Counted from the first letter of the stretch, positions 43,206-52,109 are shown. The stretch is DNA of 64,000 nucleotides from Actinosynnema sp. ALI-1.44 (GCF_001984155.1 NZ_MTQO01000045.1:186001-250000); one strand, 5' to 3'. The notes: generated by a model not told the origin, from the letters alone. Translations and numbers: made by a program.

Positions 43206-44105
43206 TCAGGCCCCTACCGCTCGGCGCATGTCGGCCTCCAGCGCCGCGAGCTGCTCGGCGGACAGCGGTCCGCGGGGCGGTCGGCACGGGCCGCCGTACC
43301 GGCCGACGTAGTCCATCCCGTACTTGATCGCCTGGACGAACTCGGTCCTGGAGTCCCAGCGGAACGCGCCGATCACGGATTCGTACAGCGCGCGGGCGTC
43401 GGCCAGTTTTCCTTCCAGCGCGAGGGAGAACAGCCGCACGGACTCGGCCGGGAAGACGTTGGGGAATCCGGCGAACCAGCCCGTCGCGCCCATCAGCACG
43501 GACTCGACCAGCACGTCGTCGGCCCCGGCGACCAGGGTCAGGTTCGGTGCCGCCGCGCGGATCTCGGTCACGCGGCGCACGTCGCCGGAGAACTCCTTGA
43601 CCGCGACCACGTTGTCGATCTTGGCGATCTCGGCGAGCACGGCCGGTGTCAGGTCGACCTTGGTGTCGAACGGGTTGTTGTAGACCATCACCGGCAGACC
43701 GACCGACGCGACCTGCTCGAAGTGCTTGACCACCTCCGACGGGTTGGCCCGGTACAACGTGGGTGGCAGGCAGAGCACGCCGTCCGCGCCGTCCTCCGCC
43801 GCGACCTCGGTCCAGTGCCGTGCCTGGTGCGAGCCGACGCCGTGCACGCCGACCACGACGATGCCCCTGTCCCCCACGGCTTCGATCGCGGTCCGCGCCA
43901 CCGCGCGGCGCTCGTCGTCGGTCAGTGAGGAGTACTCGCCGAGCGAGCCGTTCGGGCCGACGCCGCGGCACCCGTTCTCGATCAGCCAACGGCAGTGGTC
44001 GGCGTAGCGGTCCAGGTCGACCCGCAGCCCGGCGGGGGCTTCCGGGTCTTCGGCGTACGGCAACGCGGTCGCGACGATGACGCCGTCGAGCTTCTCCTGT
44101 GTCAC
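43206..44105 (-). CDS. DHDPS/NAL-family enzyme, probable pyrroline-hydroxycarboxylate deaminase
   Basis: A 299-residue class I Schiff-base TIM-barrel protein with the imine lysine K170 (NVVAVKEFSGD) and the tyrosine of VYNNPFD. In hydroxyproline pathways a DHDPS-like deaminase converts pyrroline-4-hydroxy-2-carboxylate to 2-oxoglutarate semialdehyde, and the gene order here fits exactly. The GTG start overlaps the oxidoreductase stop and has GGAGG six bases upstream. A 2-oxoglutarate-semialdehyde dehydrogenase is not in the window. Confidence 0.85.
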   Translation of the reverse strand: MTQEKLDGVIVATALPYAEDPEAPAGLRVDLDRYADHCRWLIENGCRGVGPNGSLGEYSSLTDDERRAVARTAIEAVGDRGIVVVGVHGVGSHQARHWTEVAAEDGADGVLCLPPTLYRANPSEVVKHFEQVASVGLPVMVYNNPFDTKVDLTPAVLAEIAKIDNVVAVKEFSGDVRRVTEIRAAAPNLTLVAGADDVLVESVLMGATGWFAGFPNVFPAESVRLFSLALEGKLADARALYESVIGAFRWDSRTEFVQAIKYGMDYVGRYGGPCRPPRGPLSAEQLAALEADMRRAVGA

Positions 44106-45358
44106 TGATCCTCCTTGGCTGCGAGTTCGCCCAATCGCACCGGTGCCGCGATCGGACGTCGTTCGGTGAAAGCCACCCCGGTCAGGTCGGCGGCGTTGCG
44201 CAGGCAGGTCCGGCCTTGGCAGCGGCCGAGACCCACTCGGCTGACCAGCTTCACGGTCCGTGCGCCGGTCGCGGATCGATCCTGGACGGCGTCGCACAAC
44301 GCGCCGTACGTGACCCGCTCGCAGCGGCAGACAACGGTGTCGGTGGCCAACCAGTCACGCCATCCCGGCCGGATCGGGTACGCCCGGGCCAGTGCGGCGG
44401 CGAAGGCACGGCCCTGTCGCACTTTTCGCAGGGCGTCGTGTGGCACGTCGCCCTGCACCGCCGCGATCCCGGCGACGGTGCCTTCGGCGGCGGCGAGATC
44501 CGCGCCGCCGATGCCCGTGATCTCGCCTGCCGCGAACACGCCGGGGACCGAAGTCGCCTGTGTGAAGCCGACCTTCACAAACCCGTCCGCCAGTTCGCAG
44601 CCCGCCGCGATCGCGAGTTCGAGCTGGGGCGTGAATCCGTGGCCGACGCAGACCGCGTCGATCTCGACCTGCTCGGTCCGCAGGACGCGCCAGTTCTCGT
44701 CGAGCCTGGCGAGCGTCGCGCTGCGCACCTGGCCGTCTCCGCGGACCGCCACCACCGCCGTCCGTGACCGGTACGGAATGCGGTGGCGCGCCAGGAGAGC
44801 CATGTACTGGGCGGCCTCGCCCAGCTTGTGCCGGCCGCTGAACGGCATCCGCAGCCAGCGCGCCGGGGAGTTGGCCTCCAGCACACCCGTGACCTCGGCG
44901 CCCACGTCGACCAGGGATTTGGTGACGGCCAGCAGGAACGGCCCGGTCCCGGCGACGAGCACGCGGCGGCCGATCGGCAGGCGCTGCTCCTTGGCCAGGA
45001 TTTGCGCGGCGCCCGCGGTGTACACGCCGGGCATGTCCCAGCCGGGGAACGGGACGACCCTGTCGTGCGCGCCGGTCGCGAGCACGAGCGCGTCCGCGTC
45101 GACCGTCCTGGCTTTCCGGCCGGGTCCGTCGGCCGGTCCGGAGAGGAGGTGCACGCGGCGACCCTCGATCGCCCAGACCACTGTGGACGGCAGGTGTTCG
45201 ACGCCGGGGAGCGTGCGCGGGCGGTCGTGGGGCTGGCGGAAGAACTGGCCACCCACCGACGGCCCGGAGTCGACGAGGACGACGTCGGCACCGCGTGCGG
45301 CCGCTGCCCGCGCGGCGCTGATGCCCGCGGGTCCGGCGCCGATCACGACGACCTTCAT
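44102..45358 (-). CDS. FAD/NAD-binding oxidoreductase with BFD-like 2Fe-2S domain (hydroxyproline dehydrogenase subunit)
   Basis: A 418-residue flavoprotein. N-terminal dinucleotide fold VIGAGPAGISAARAAAARG, second fold VLVAGTGPFLLAV, and a C-terminal cluster-binding region with VVCRCERV and GLGRCQGRTC. This is the alpha-subunit type of HcnABC-like D-hydroxyproline or octopine dehydrogenases. The start is the internal ATG giving MKVVVIGAGPAG and overlaps the 2Fe-2S subunit gene by four bases. A perfect copy of the dispersed palindrome lies at 44561-44579. Confidence 0.88.
   Translation of the reverse strand: MKVVVIGAGPAGISAARAAAARGADVVLVDSGPSVGGQFFRQPHDRPRTLPGVEHLPSTVVWAIEGRRVHLLSGPADGPGRKARTVDADALVLATGAHDRVVPFPGWDMPGVYTAGAAQILAKEQRLPIGRRVLVAGTGPFLLAVTKSLVDVGAEVTGVLEANSPARWLRMPFSGRHKLGEAAQYMALLARHRIPYRSRTAVVAVRGDGQVRSATLARLDENWRVLRTEQVEIDAVCVGHGFTPQLELAIAAGCELADGFVKVGFTQATSVPGVFAAGEITGIGGADLAAAEGTVAGIAAVQGDVPHDALRKVRQGRAFAAALARAYPIRPGWRDWLATDTVVCRCERVTYGALCDAVQDRSATGARTVKLVSRVGLGRCQGRTCLRNAADLTGVAFTERRPIAAPVRLGELAAKEDQ
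44561..44579. repeat. Dispersed 19-bp palindrome, copy 7 (perfect)
   Basis: TGTGAAG-CCGAC-CTTCACA, inside the hydroxyproline oxidoreductase gene; both 7-bp arms perfect. Confidence 0.7.
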
Positions 45359-45558
45359 GGTCGGGTCCGCACGGTGTCGCCGTCGGCCGCTACTCGCTGG
45401 CACGAACGAACATCCGGCACATCGTTAAGGGTGACTACACAGTCGAAGCACACGCCGATCCCGCAGAACATCCGGGCTCGTCCCATGGTGTGCAGCAGCG
45501 CCGCGATGGTCTGGCCGGGTTTCGCGGGCACGGTCTCGCCGTCGACAGTCACGTGCAT
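45355..45558 (-). CDS. Small 2Fe-2S subunit (hydroxyproline dehydrogenase)
   Basis: A 67-residue ferredoxin-like protein. It begins MHVTVDGETVPAKPGQTIAA, and the cluster cysteines are in ARMFCGIGVCFDCVVT plus VRSCQRV (C-x4-C-x2-C ... C). It corresponds to the HcnA-type subunit that links the two flavoprotein subunits. The start lies inside the 3' end of the upstream oxidase gene (10-base overlap). Confidence 0.88.
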   Translation of the reverse strand: MHVTVDGETVPAKPGQTIAALLHTMGRARMFCGIGVCFDCVVTLNDVPDVRSCQRVAADGDTVRTRP

Positions 45559-46697
45559 TTCATCACCGCCGGTCGGTCTACGCGGAAAGGGAACGGGTCG
45601 ACCTCGGGCTGGCGTCCGAGGAACAGGTCGGCGAGGAGCTGGCCCGTCGCGGCGGCCAGGCCGATCCCGGCGCCTTCGTGACCGGTGGCGTGCCACAGGC
45701 CGGGCACGCGTGGGTCCGGGCCGATCACCGGCAGGTGGTCGGGCGCGTACGGCCGGAATCCGCCGTACGCGCGCATGACCGGGATCGTGGCCAACGTGGG
45801 GAACAACCTGACGGCTTTGCGCGCCAGTTCCCGCAGCACCGACACTCGTATGGTCTCGTCGAAGCCGACGCGCTCACGGCTCGACCCGATCAGGATCGTG
45901 CCCCCGCGCGTCGACTCGACCACTGTCGACGTCTGCAGGTCGGCCGCTCCGCTTTCCACCGCGCCCACGTAGTCGGCGTCGTACACCTTGTGCCGGACGG
46001 TGAACGAGGTGTGGCTCGTCACGAGGACCACTCCCCTGCGCGGCTGGATGTCGATCGGCGCACCGGCGAGTTCGCTGAACCGACCGGCCCACGGCCCGCA
46101 GGCGTTGACCACCGCGCCGCAGTGAAGAAAACCTTCAGAGGTCCGCAGCCCGCCCGGCCGCACCCCCAACGCGGTGACGCCACCCCGGACCTGTCCACCC
46201 CGGTGTCGCACCGCCGCCAGCAGAGTGGTCGCCGCGAGGACGGGCTGGAGCTGGGCGTCGTCGGGGTAGTGCACGGCGGCGACCACGTCCCGGGTGAGGT
46301 TCGGTTCGAGTGCCACCGCGTCCGCCGGTGTGATCAGCTCCGCCCGGACGCCCGCTTGGCGTTGGTGGCCGGCGAACTCGGCCAGGGCGTCGGCGTTCTC
46401 CAACGCGACCACCAGGCCGCCTTTGGAGTCCCATTCCACCTCGGCCAGCTCGGGTCCGAGCTGGTCAACGAGGGTGGCCAGCAATTCGGGCCACCGCGCG
46501 ACGGAGGCCTGGGCCAGGGTGAGCTCGGGGCCTGGCGGCTTGTCGGACAGCAGCACGTTGCCCTCGCCCGCCGCGGTCGTCCCGCCCGCTGGGGTGCCCT
46601 GGTCGATGACGGTGACCTGGACCCCGGCGGCGCTGAGCGCCTCGGCGCAGGCCGCGCCGACGATGCCCGCTCCGACGACCACGACGTCCGGTCGCAT
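45549..46697 (-). CDS. FAD-dependent D-amino-acid oxidase-like subunit (D-hydroxyproline dehydrogenase)
   Basis: A 382-residue DAO-family flavoprotein: VVVVGAGIVGAACAEALSAAG, AGEGNVLLSDKPPGPEL, and the C-terminal flavin contacts YGGFRPYAPDHLPVIGP and ATGHEGAGIGLAAATG. It is the catalytic beta-type subunit, presumably oxidising cis-4-hydroxy-D-proline. ATG 46697 is preferred to GTG 46706 because GGTGG precedes it. First gene of the operon; a TTCA-armed palindrome at 46708-46723 sits directly before it. A variant dispersed palindrome lies at 46121-46139. Confidence 0.88.
   Translation of the reverse strand: MRPDVVVVGAGIVGAACAEALSAAGVQVTVIDQGTPAGGTTAAGEGNVLLSDKPPGPELTLAQASVARWPELLATLVDQLGPELAEVEWDSKGGLVVALENADALAEFAGHQRQAGVRAELITPADAVALEPNLTRDVVAAVHYPDDAQLQPVLAATTLLAAVRHRGGQVRGGVTALGVRPGGLRTSEGFLHCGAVVNACGPWAGRFSELAGAPIDIQPRRGVVLVTSHTSFTVRHKVYDADYVGAVESGAADLQTSTVVESTRGGTILIGSSRERVGFDETIRVSVLRELARKAVRLFPTLATIPVMRAYGGFRPYAPDHLPVIGPDPRVPGLWHATGHEGAGIGLAAATGQLLADLFLGRQPEVDPFPFRVDRPAVMKCT
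46121..46139. repeat. Dispersed 19-bp palindrome, copy 8
   Basis: AGTGAAG-AAAAC-CTTCAGA, inside the D-amino-acid-oxidase-like gene; TGAAG/CTTCA core perfect. Confidence 0.5.
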
Positions 46698-46707
46698 GAC
46701 CACCACC

Positions 46708-46723
46708 GTTCATTAAAGTGAAC
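46708..46723. promoter_or_regulatory. Palindrome in front of the hydroxyproline operon
   Basis: GTTCA-TTAAAG-TGAAC: 5-bp inverted arms around an A/T-rich centre, ten bases before the operon's first ATG. It stands out in G/C-rich DNA. Likely operator for the adjacent XRE-cupin regulator, or part of the promoter. Confidence 0.5.
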
Positions 46724-46767
46724 GACAGCAGGGTAGCCCGAGAAGCGCGGCTCTTCCAATGGGCCGT

Positions 46768-46797
46768 TAGGAGTGCACAGGCTAGGAGTGCACTGGC
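46768..46797 (-). repeat. 15-bp tandem duplication at the 3' end of the XRE-cupin gene
   Basis: TAGGAGTGCAC occurs twice with a 15-base period (46768-46778 and 46783-46793). On the minus strand both copies read PVHS followed by a stop, so the last four codons and the stop codon were duplicated without changing the protein. Confidence 0.85.
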
Positions 46798-47360
46798 GCG
46801 GCCACCGCGCCCGCCGGGTACTGCAGCAGCAGGACCGACATCACCGGACCGTCGACGGCCTCGTAGATGTGCGGTCGGTGCGCCGGGAAGCAGATGTAGT
46901 CGCCCGGTTCGAGCACATACGGCTCCTCCGGCGGGCCGAATCGCAGCCGCCCGGCCGTGACCGTGACGTGCTCCAGCCCGGGATGACCATCGGAGTGCTG
47001 GATCGCGCCCGGCCGGACGCGTTGGTCGTAGATCTCGACCACCGTGTCGGTCAAGTCCATCCGGCGCAGCAGCCGCAGGTCGACCGCGTCGCTGCTGAGC
47101 ACGTCGAGGCCCGCCGACCGCACCAGCACCACGCCGGGATCGGTCCGTTCGGTCAGCAGGCTGGACACCGGGACGTTGAAGGCGTTCGACAAACTGAACA
47201 CGGTCTCGATCGTCGGGTTCCCCGTCCCCGACTCCAGCTGCGACAGCGTCCCCTTGGCTATCCCCGAGCGCCTCGCCAGTTCCGACAACGACAGACCGGC
47301 CTGCCCGCGCAGCGCCCTGAGGTTCGCGGCCAGCACCTGACCAGCCTGTTCCCTGACCAC
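46782..47360 (-). CDS. XRE-cupin transcriptional regulator
   Basis: A 192-residue protein. N-terminal Cro/C1 helix-turn-helix (LSLSELARRSGIAKGTLSQLESG, with PTIETVFSLSNAF) and a C-terminal cupin (LEHVTVTAGRLRFG, then LEPGDYICFPAHRPHIYEA). Such regulators often sense the substrate of an adjacent amino-acid pathway; here that is the hydroxyproline operon 84 bases downstream on the same strand. GTG start. It is divergent from metG with 88 bases between. Confidence 0.85.
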   Translation of the reverse strand: MVREQAGQVLAANLRALRGQAGLSLSELARRSGIAKGTLSQLESGTGNPTIETVFSLSNAFNVPVSSLLTERTDPGVVLVRSAGLDVLSSDAVDLRLLRRMDLTDTVVEIYDQRVRPGAIQHSDGHPGLEHVTVTAGRLRFGPPEEPYVLEPGDYICFPAHRPHIYEAVDGPVMSVLLLQYPAGAVAAPVHS

Positions 47361-47448
47361 ACCGGCCTCCTCGCGATCGCCCGGCGAAGGCTACCCAACC
47401 GCTGGTGGATAAGCTTGGCTATCCGGCATTCCAGAGGTTAGGAAGATC

Positions 47449-49002
47449 ATGGCCGAGGCCGCTTTCATCTCGACGACCATCCCGTACGTGAACGCGCAGC
47501 CGCACCTGGGGCACGCGTTCGAGTACAGCCAGGCCGACGCGTACGCCCGGCACATGGCGAGCCAGGGCATGGACGTCTACTTCCTGAGCGGCTCGGACGA
47601 GAACAGCCTCAAGAACGTGCTGGCCGCGGAGAAGGAAGGCATCACCGCGCGCGAACTGGTCGACCGCAACGTCGTCTTCTTCGAGCGGATGGCCACCGAC
47701 CTGCAGACCAAGCTGGCCCGGTTCATCCGCACCAGCGTCGACCAGGACCACATCGACGGCGCGATCGAGATCTGGCGCCGGATGGAGGCCAGCGGCGACA
47801 TCTACGCCAAGGACTACGAGGGCCTGTACTGCGTGGGCTGCGAGCAGTTCTACACGCCTGCCGAGCTGATCGACGGCAAGTGCCCCGAGCACCTCACCGT
47901 GCCGGACCTGGTCAGCGAGCGGAACTACTTCTTCCGGCTGTCGAACTACCAGGACAAGCTGCTGGCCGCCCTGGAGGCGGGCGAGCTGAAGGTGGTCCCG
48001 GAGTCGCGCCTCAACGAGGTCACCAGCTTCGTGCGGTCGGGCCTCGAGGACATCTCGATCTCCCGGTCGACTGGCCGCGCCCGCGGCTGGGGCATCCCGG
48101 TCCCCGGTGACGACAAGCAGGTCATGTACGTCTGGATCGACGCGCTGACCAACTACACCAACGCGCTGGGCTGGACGCGCGACGGCGAGGAGTACCAGAA
48201 GTACTGGGTGGACGCGGCCAAGCGGGTGCACGTGGTCGGCAAGGGTGTCACGCGGTTCCACGCGGTGTACTGGCCCGCGATGCTCATGTCGGCAGGTCTG
48301 CCGATGCCGACCGAGGTGGTCGTGCACGGCTACATCACCGCGTCCGGCCAGAAGCTGAGCAAGTCCACCGGCAACGTCATCGACCCGGCCGACCTGATCC
48401 AGCGGTTCGGCTCGCACGCGGTGCGCTACTTCCTGCTGGCCGAGTTCTCGCCGTTCATCGACGGGGACTTCAGCGAGGAGCGGCTGGTCGCGCGCTACAA
48501 CGCCGACCTGGCCAACGGGCTCGGCAACCTGTTGTCGCGGGCGACCAGCATGACCGTGCGCTACCGGGACGGCGTGATCCCCCAGCCCGCCGAGATCGGC
48601 GACCCGGAGCGCTCGCTGGCCGAGCAGCTGGCCACGAGCGAACAGGCGTCCGTCGCGGCGATGGCCGGGTACGACCACCGTGAGGCGCTGGCCCGGATCT
48701 GGGACCTGGTCCGGCGCACCAACGCGTACGTCGACGAGCGGGCCCCGTGGCACCTGGCCAAGGACCCGGCCCAGACCGAGGCCCTGGACACCACGTTGCA
48801 CCACCTGGTCGGCGCGGTGCGCCAGCTGGGCAGGCTGCTGCTGCCGTTCCTGCCGGAGGCCGCCGAGACGATCGTGCGCACGCTGGGCACCGAGCCCGAC
48901 AAGGTTCCCGGCGCGCGGAACTGGCTCGACTCGCTGGCCGGGGTGCAGGTGACCAAGTCGCCCGCGCTGTTCCCCCGGATCGAGGCTCCGGCGGCCGAGT
49001 GA
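47449..49002 (+). CDS. metG: Methionyl-tRNA synthetase, divergent type
   Basis: A 517-residue class I synthetase core with anticodon domain and no C-terminal tRNA-binding extension. HIGH motif HLGH (19-22), KMSKS as KLSKS (about 302), and VHVVGKGVTRFHAVYWPA is the standard catalytic segment. It departs from usual actinobacterial MetRS at GSDENSLKNV, where GTDEHG is normal. It keeps a zinc-knuckle-like CVGCEQF ... GKCPEH. It may be a second, specialised copy, or the only one; the window cannot tell. ATG 47449; no T-box-like leader in the 88-base gap. Confidence 0.88.
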   Translation: MAEAAFISTTIPYVNAQPHLGHAFEYSQADAYARHMASQGMDVYFLSGSDENSLKNVLAAEKEGITARELVDRNVVFFERMATDLQTKLARFIRTSVDQDHIDGAIEIWRRMEASGDIYAKDYEGLYCVGCEQFYTPAELIDGKCPEHLTVPDLVSERNYFFRLSNYQDKLLAALEAGELKVVPESRLNEVTSFVRSGLEDISISRSTGRARGWGIPVPGDDKQVMYVWIDALTNYTNALGWTRDGEEYQKYWVDAAKRVHVVGKGVTRFHAVYWPAMLMSAGLPMPTEVVVHGYITASGQKLSKSTGNVIDPADLIQRFGSHAVRYFLLAEFSPFIDGDFSEERLVARYNADLANGLGNLLSRATSMTVRYRDGVIPQPAEIGDPERSLAEQLATSEQASVAAMAGYDHREALARIWDLVRRTNAYVDERAPWHLAKDPAQTEALDTTLHHLVGAVRQLGRLLLPFLPEAAETIVRTLGTEPDKVPGARNWLDSLAGVQVTKSPALFPRIEAPAAE

Positions 49003-49073
49003 CGGGTTAAGGGCAAAACCCTGAATCCGGCTCGCCGGGAGAACTGACGCGCAAGGCCGTACGTTCTCCGGAT

Positions 49074-49613
49074 ATGGACATTACGGTCGAAAGCCGAGCG
49101 CTGGTCGTCGTGGCGGGCCTGCCGGGCTCCGGCAAGAGCACGCTCTTGCGACGTGCCCAGGCCAACGTGCCTATTCGGGTGCTCGACACCGACCACGTTC
49201 GGTCCGCGCTGGCGCGCTTGATGCCTCGTTCGGTCCCGTACGGCTGGTATCGGCCGCTGGTACACGTGGTGCATGCCGCGCGTGTGCTGGCGGTCGTGCT
49301 TTTCGCACAGCAACCGGTGCTGGTGCACGATCCCGCGACAGGCGCGGGGTCGCGGGCGGTGTTCGCGTTGATCGGCGCGTTGTCGCGGCGGGAACGGCAT
49401 TTCATCTGGATCGACTGCACTCCCGCCGAGGCGCTCGCCGGTCAGGTCGCGCGTGGCCGGGTGCTGCTGAAATGGTCTTTCGCCCGGCACATGCGGCGAT
49501 CTCCGGCGGTTCGGTCGCGGTTGTCGGCCGGGTGGCGCCCGCCGGGCTGGCACAGCGCGCGGTTGATCGACCGGGAGGAGACGAATTCCGGGCTGTACCT
49601 GAAGGTCGCCTGA
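49074..49613 (+). CDS. P-loop kinase/ATPase of the zeta-toxin/AAA_33 kind
   Basis: A 179-residue protein with a clear Walker A (VVVAGLPGSGKSTLLRRA, residues about 11-28), then LDTDHVRSAL (acceptor or magnesium Asp) and FIWIDCTPAEALAGQVARGR, typical of small-molecule or nucleotide kinases of this fold. Substrate unknown. It follows metG by 71 bases on the same strand; the gap contains AGGG-CAAAA-CCCT and a longer imperfect hairpin, so it may have its own control. Confidence 0.7.
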   Translation: MDITVESRALVVVAGLPGSGKSTLLRRAQANVPIRVLDTDHVRSALARLMPRSVPYGWYRPLVHVVHAARVLAVVLFAQQPVLVHDPATGAGSRAVFALIGALSRRERHFIWIDCTPAEALAGQVARGRVLLKWSFARHMRRSPAVRSRLSAGWRPPGWHSARLIDREETNSGLYLKVA

Positions 49614-49632
49614 TTTCTTCGATCCCTGTGTA

Positions 49633-49661
49633 CCGGGGAGCTGGGCATTCCCGCTCCCCGG
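49633..49661. terminator. Bidirectional terminator between kinase and acylase genes
   Basis: CCGGGGAGC (49633-49641) pairs perfectly with GCTCCCCGG (49653-49661): a 9-bp stem with an 11-base loop between convergent genes. Confidence 0.75.
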
Positions 49662-49680
49662 CACTATCCGTTCGGAACGA

Positions 49681-52002
49681 TTATCGCTGGAACAGGTGGA
49701 CGATCCGCAACGCCGGGGACGTCAGGATCTCGTGTTCGCAGAACCGGCCACGCACCCATTCACCGCGGGAGAACAGTTTCGTCTGGTCGGCGAAATGCGG
49801 CGATGTGGGATCCGTGGATTGGGAGTACGTCAGCAAGGTCCGCGCGTCCGGGCAATTGCCGCCGTCGAACGAAACGGCCTGGATGTAGCTGGATCCGTGC
49901 ACCAGTTCGGTGTTGCCCTTGGCCGGGTCCCACACCGGGACCTGCATGTTGAGCACGCCGAGGTTGTTGGGCGCGCCGTGGACCGGGATCTGCTCGCCGT
50001 TGCGGACGACGTACTGGTACTGGCCCAGTGGCGCGTCCACCGGGATCTTCGCGGCGCGCAGTTCGGCGACGGCGTCCATGAAGGCCTTGCGGACCGCCGG
50101 GCTGTCGGTGTTGAGCGTGTTCGGGGTGCGGACCGGGTCGGCGGCGTTGAACGGCACCTTCCACGAACCCGGCGGGACCTTCATCCAGAACCGCTCGAAC
50201 AGCAACGCACCCTTGCTCCACGTGGAGTACGACTTGTCCCATTGTCTGACCGCCGCGCAGGCGTCGGCGACATCCTGCAGCGTGTCGCACATCTTTGCCG
50301 TGTCGTCCGCCGCAATCTGACCGGTCAGGCTGCGGTCGCTGAACACCGTGTCCTGGATGGCCTGCCTGGAGAACCGCTTGCCGTCCAGCTCGGAGATCGC
50401 CATCCGGGTCCGTGGGCCGCGCTCGGTCGCCACGTCGCCGATGATCCGCGGGTAGTTGGTGATCGGCGCGGCCGGGTTGGTCAGCCAGGCGCTGTCGTTG
50501 GAGTTGGCCACGTAGTCGGACCTGGTCAGCACCGGCTGCCTGGACGGACCAAGCAGTCCGGGCACGGCCGCGTCCTGGTCGTTGCCCCAGGCGCAGCTGG
50601 TCTTGGCGCCGTCGAGCACGGCGACGCCGGTGGACGGGAACACCGCCGCGCCCAGTGGCGTGTTGCACTGCCGCGCCAGCTCGTCGGTGATGTGCGGGAC
50701 TACCTGCACGTCGGCGTAGGTCGCGTTGCCCGACCGGTCGGTGGCGATCGTGTTGACCCACGGCGAGCCGAGGGTGTCCGACAGCGCCTTGACCACGCCC
50801 TTGGTGTCACGGGCCCGCGCGATGTCCAGCCAGGTGTTGGCCGCGCGGATGTTGCCCCAGTTGGCGTCGCGCATGGCGTAGGCCGTCGTGTTCGTCCAGG
50901 TCAGTGGGAGGCCCAGGGCGGCGCCGATCACCGGGCCGTACCGGGTGGACCACAGCGTCCGCTCGACCTGGCCCAGGCTGCCGTCGGCGTTGCGGCTGGG
51001 CACGGTCACCTTGCGGCTGGTCATCTGCTCCGGTTTGCCGTCGACGAGGTAGGTCGTCGGCGATCCCGGCACCAGTTGCAGTTGGTACAGGCCGAACGTG
51101 CGCGGTGTGGCCACCGTGTGCGTCCAGGCGATGTCCTTGGTGTGGCCGATCTGAACGAACGGCAGGCCGAGCAGGCTCCCGCCGGACACGTCCAGCTTGC
51201 CGGGGATGGTCAGCTGGGACTGCCAGAACCGGCGGCCGCCCTGCCACGGGAAGTGCGGGTTGCCCAGCAGCAGCCCCTTGCCGTTGGCCGTGGCGTCACG
51301 GCCGAACGCGAAGCCGTTGCTGCCCATGTCCTTGGTGGTTTCCAGGGCGTCGGTGACCTTGCGGGCGGCGTCCCGCGGGATCGGCGGTTCGCTCACCGGG
51401 GCGGCCGGTGGCTGGGCCGACGAGATCTGGTCCACCAGCAGGGCCTGGCCGCTCATCGTGGCCAGGGCGTGCAGGTGCCGGTAGACGTCGATCTCCGCGA
51501 TCGGCCGGACCCACGGGGCGTCGCGGCACGCCGGGTCGGTGATCCGGCGCTCGCCGACGAACCGGTTGTACCCGGCGACGTAGCCGGAGATGACCTCCCG
51601 CGCCTCCTGGCGCGGGCCGAGCGGCGCGCGCTGCCTGACCGTCTCCTCGACCACTCGCGAGTCGTTGACCTGCTGGAAGTACAGGTCGCTCGCCAGGCTC
51701 GTCGACGCGCTGCCGAGCGCGGGGTTGCCCGGCTTGTCCGGGCCGTAGAACTCCGAGCGGCGCGCGCTCAGCGTCACGTACAGATCCGCGATCTGGCAGA
51801 TGTTGTCCTTCGCCGCGGCGTAACCGAACCCGTAGCCCAGGCTGGGGTAGTCGTTCGCCTTGATGTGCGGGACGCCGTTCTCGGTGTACCGGATGACGGC
51901 GGAGAAGCCTTGTTGTTCCGCCGCTGCGCCTGGCGACGCGGCCAGCGGGACAGCCACCGCGGCCGCGGCGGCGAGCGTGATCACTCTTCTCGATAGGGAC
52001 AC
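49681..52002 (-). CDS. Secreted penicillin-acylase-family amidase
   Basis: A 773-residue Ntn-hydrolase precursor. Signal peptide SRRVITLAAAAAVAVPLAAS up to about residue 28 (the leading RR might allow Tat export). The autoproteolysis site is at TKDMGSNGFAFG: the serine at about residue 227 becomes the N terminus and nucleophile of the beta chain. Asn and Arg segments of the family follow (GRRFWQSQL, GHTKDIAWTHT). The closest flavour is aculeacin/AHL-type acylases that cleave long acyl amides, possibly quorum signals or lipopeptides. GTG start with AGAAAG seven bases upstream. Confidence 0.88.
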   Translation of the reverse strand: MSLSRRVITLAAAAAVAVPLAASPGAAAEQQGFSAVIRYTENGVPHIKANDYPSLGYGFGYAAAKDNICQIADLYVTLSARRSEFYGPDKPGNPALGSASTSLASDLYFQQVNDSRVVEETVRQRAPLGPRQEAREVISGYVAGYNRFVGERRITDPACRDAPWVRPIAEIDVYRHLHALATMSGQALLVDQISSAQPPAAPVSEPPIPRDAARKVTDALETTKDMGSNGFAFGRDATANGKGLLLGNPHFPWQGGRRFWQSQLTIPGKLDVSGGSLLGLPFVQIGHTKDIAWTHTVATPRTFGLYQLQLVPGSPTTYLVDGKPEQMTSRKVTVPSRNADGSLGQVERTLWSTRYGPVIGAALGLPLTWTNTTAYAMRDANWGNIRAANTWLDIARARDTKGVVKALSDTLGSPWVNTIATDRSGNATYADVQVVPHITDELARQCNTPLGAAVFPSTGVAVLDGAKTSCAWGNDQDAAVPGLLGPSRQPVLTRSDYVANSNDSAWLTNPAAPITNYPRIIGDVATERGPRTRMAISELDGKRFSRQAIQDTVFSDRSLTGQIAADDTAKMCDTLQDVADACAAVRQWDKSYSTWSKGALLFERFWMKVPPGSWKVPFNAADPVRTPNTLNTDSPAVRKAFMDAVAELRAAKIPVDAPLGQYQYVVRNGEQIPVHGAPNNLGVLNMQVPVWDPAKGNTELVHGSSYIQAVSFDGGNCPDARTLLTYSQSTDPTSPHFADQTKLFSRGEWVRGRFCEHEILTSPALRIVHLFQR

Positions 52003-52109
52003 GTGGATCTTTCTACGTGACCCGATCGCGTCGGGCATCGGGGAACGCCCTGATCCGACAACGACTCGCCACCGGTGGCGCACCTGCGCGGCCACCGGCG
52101 GCGACCTGG

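Noticed and set aside
47361-47448. T-box leader for metG
   Set aside because: The 88-base gap to the divergent XRE-cupin gene is too short and shows no specifier or terminator structure.
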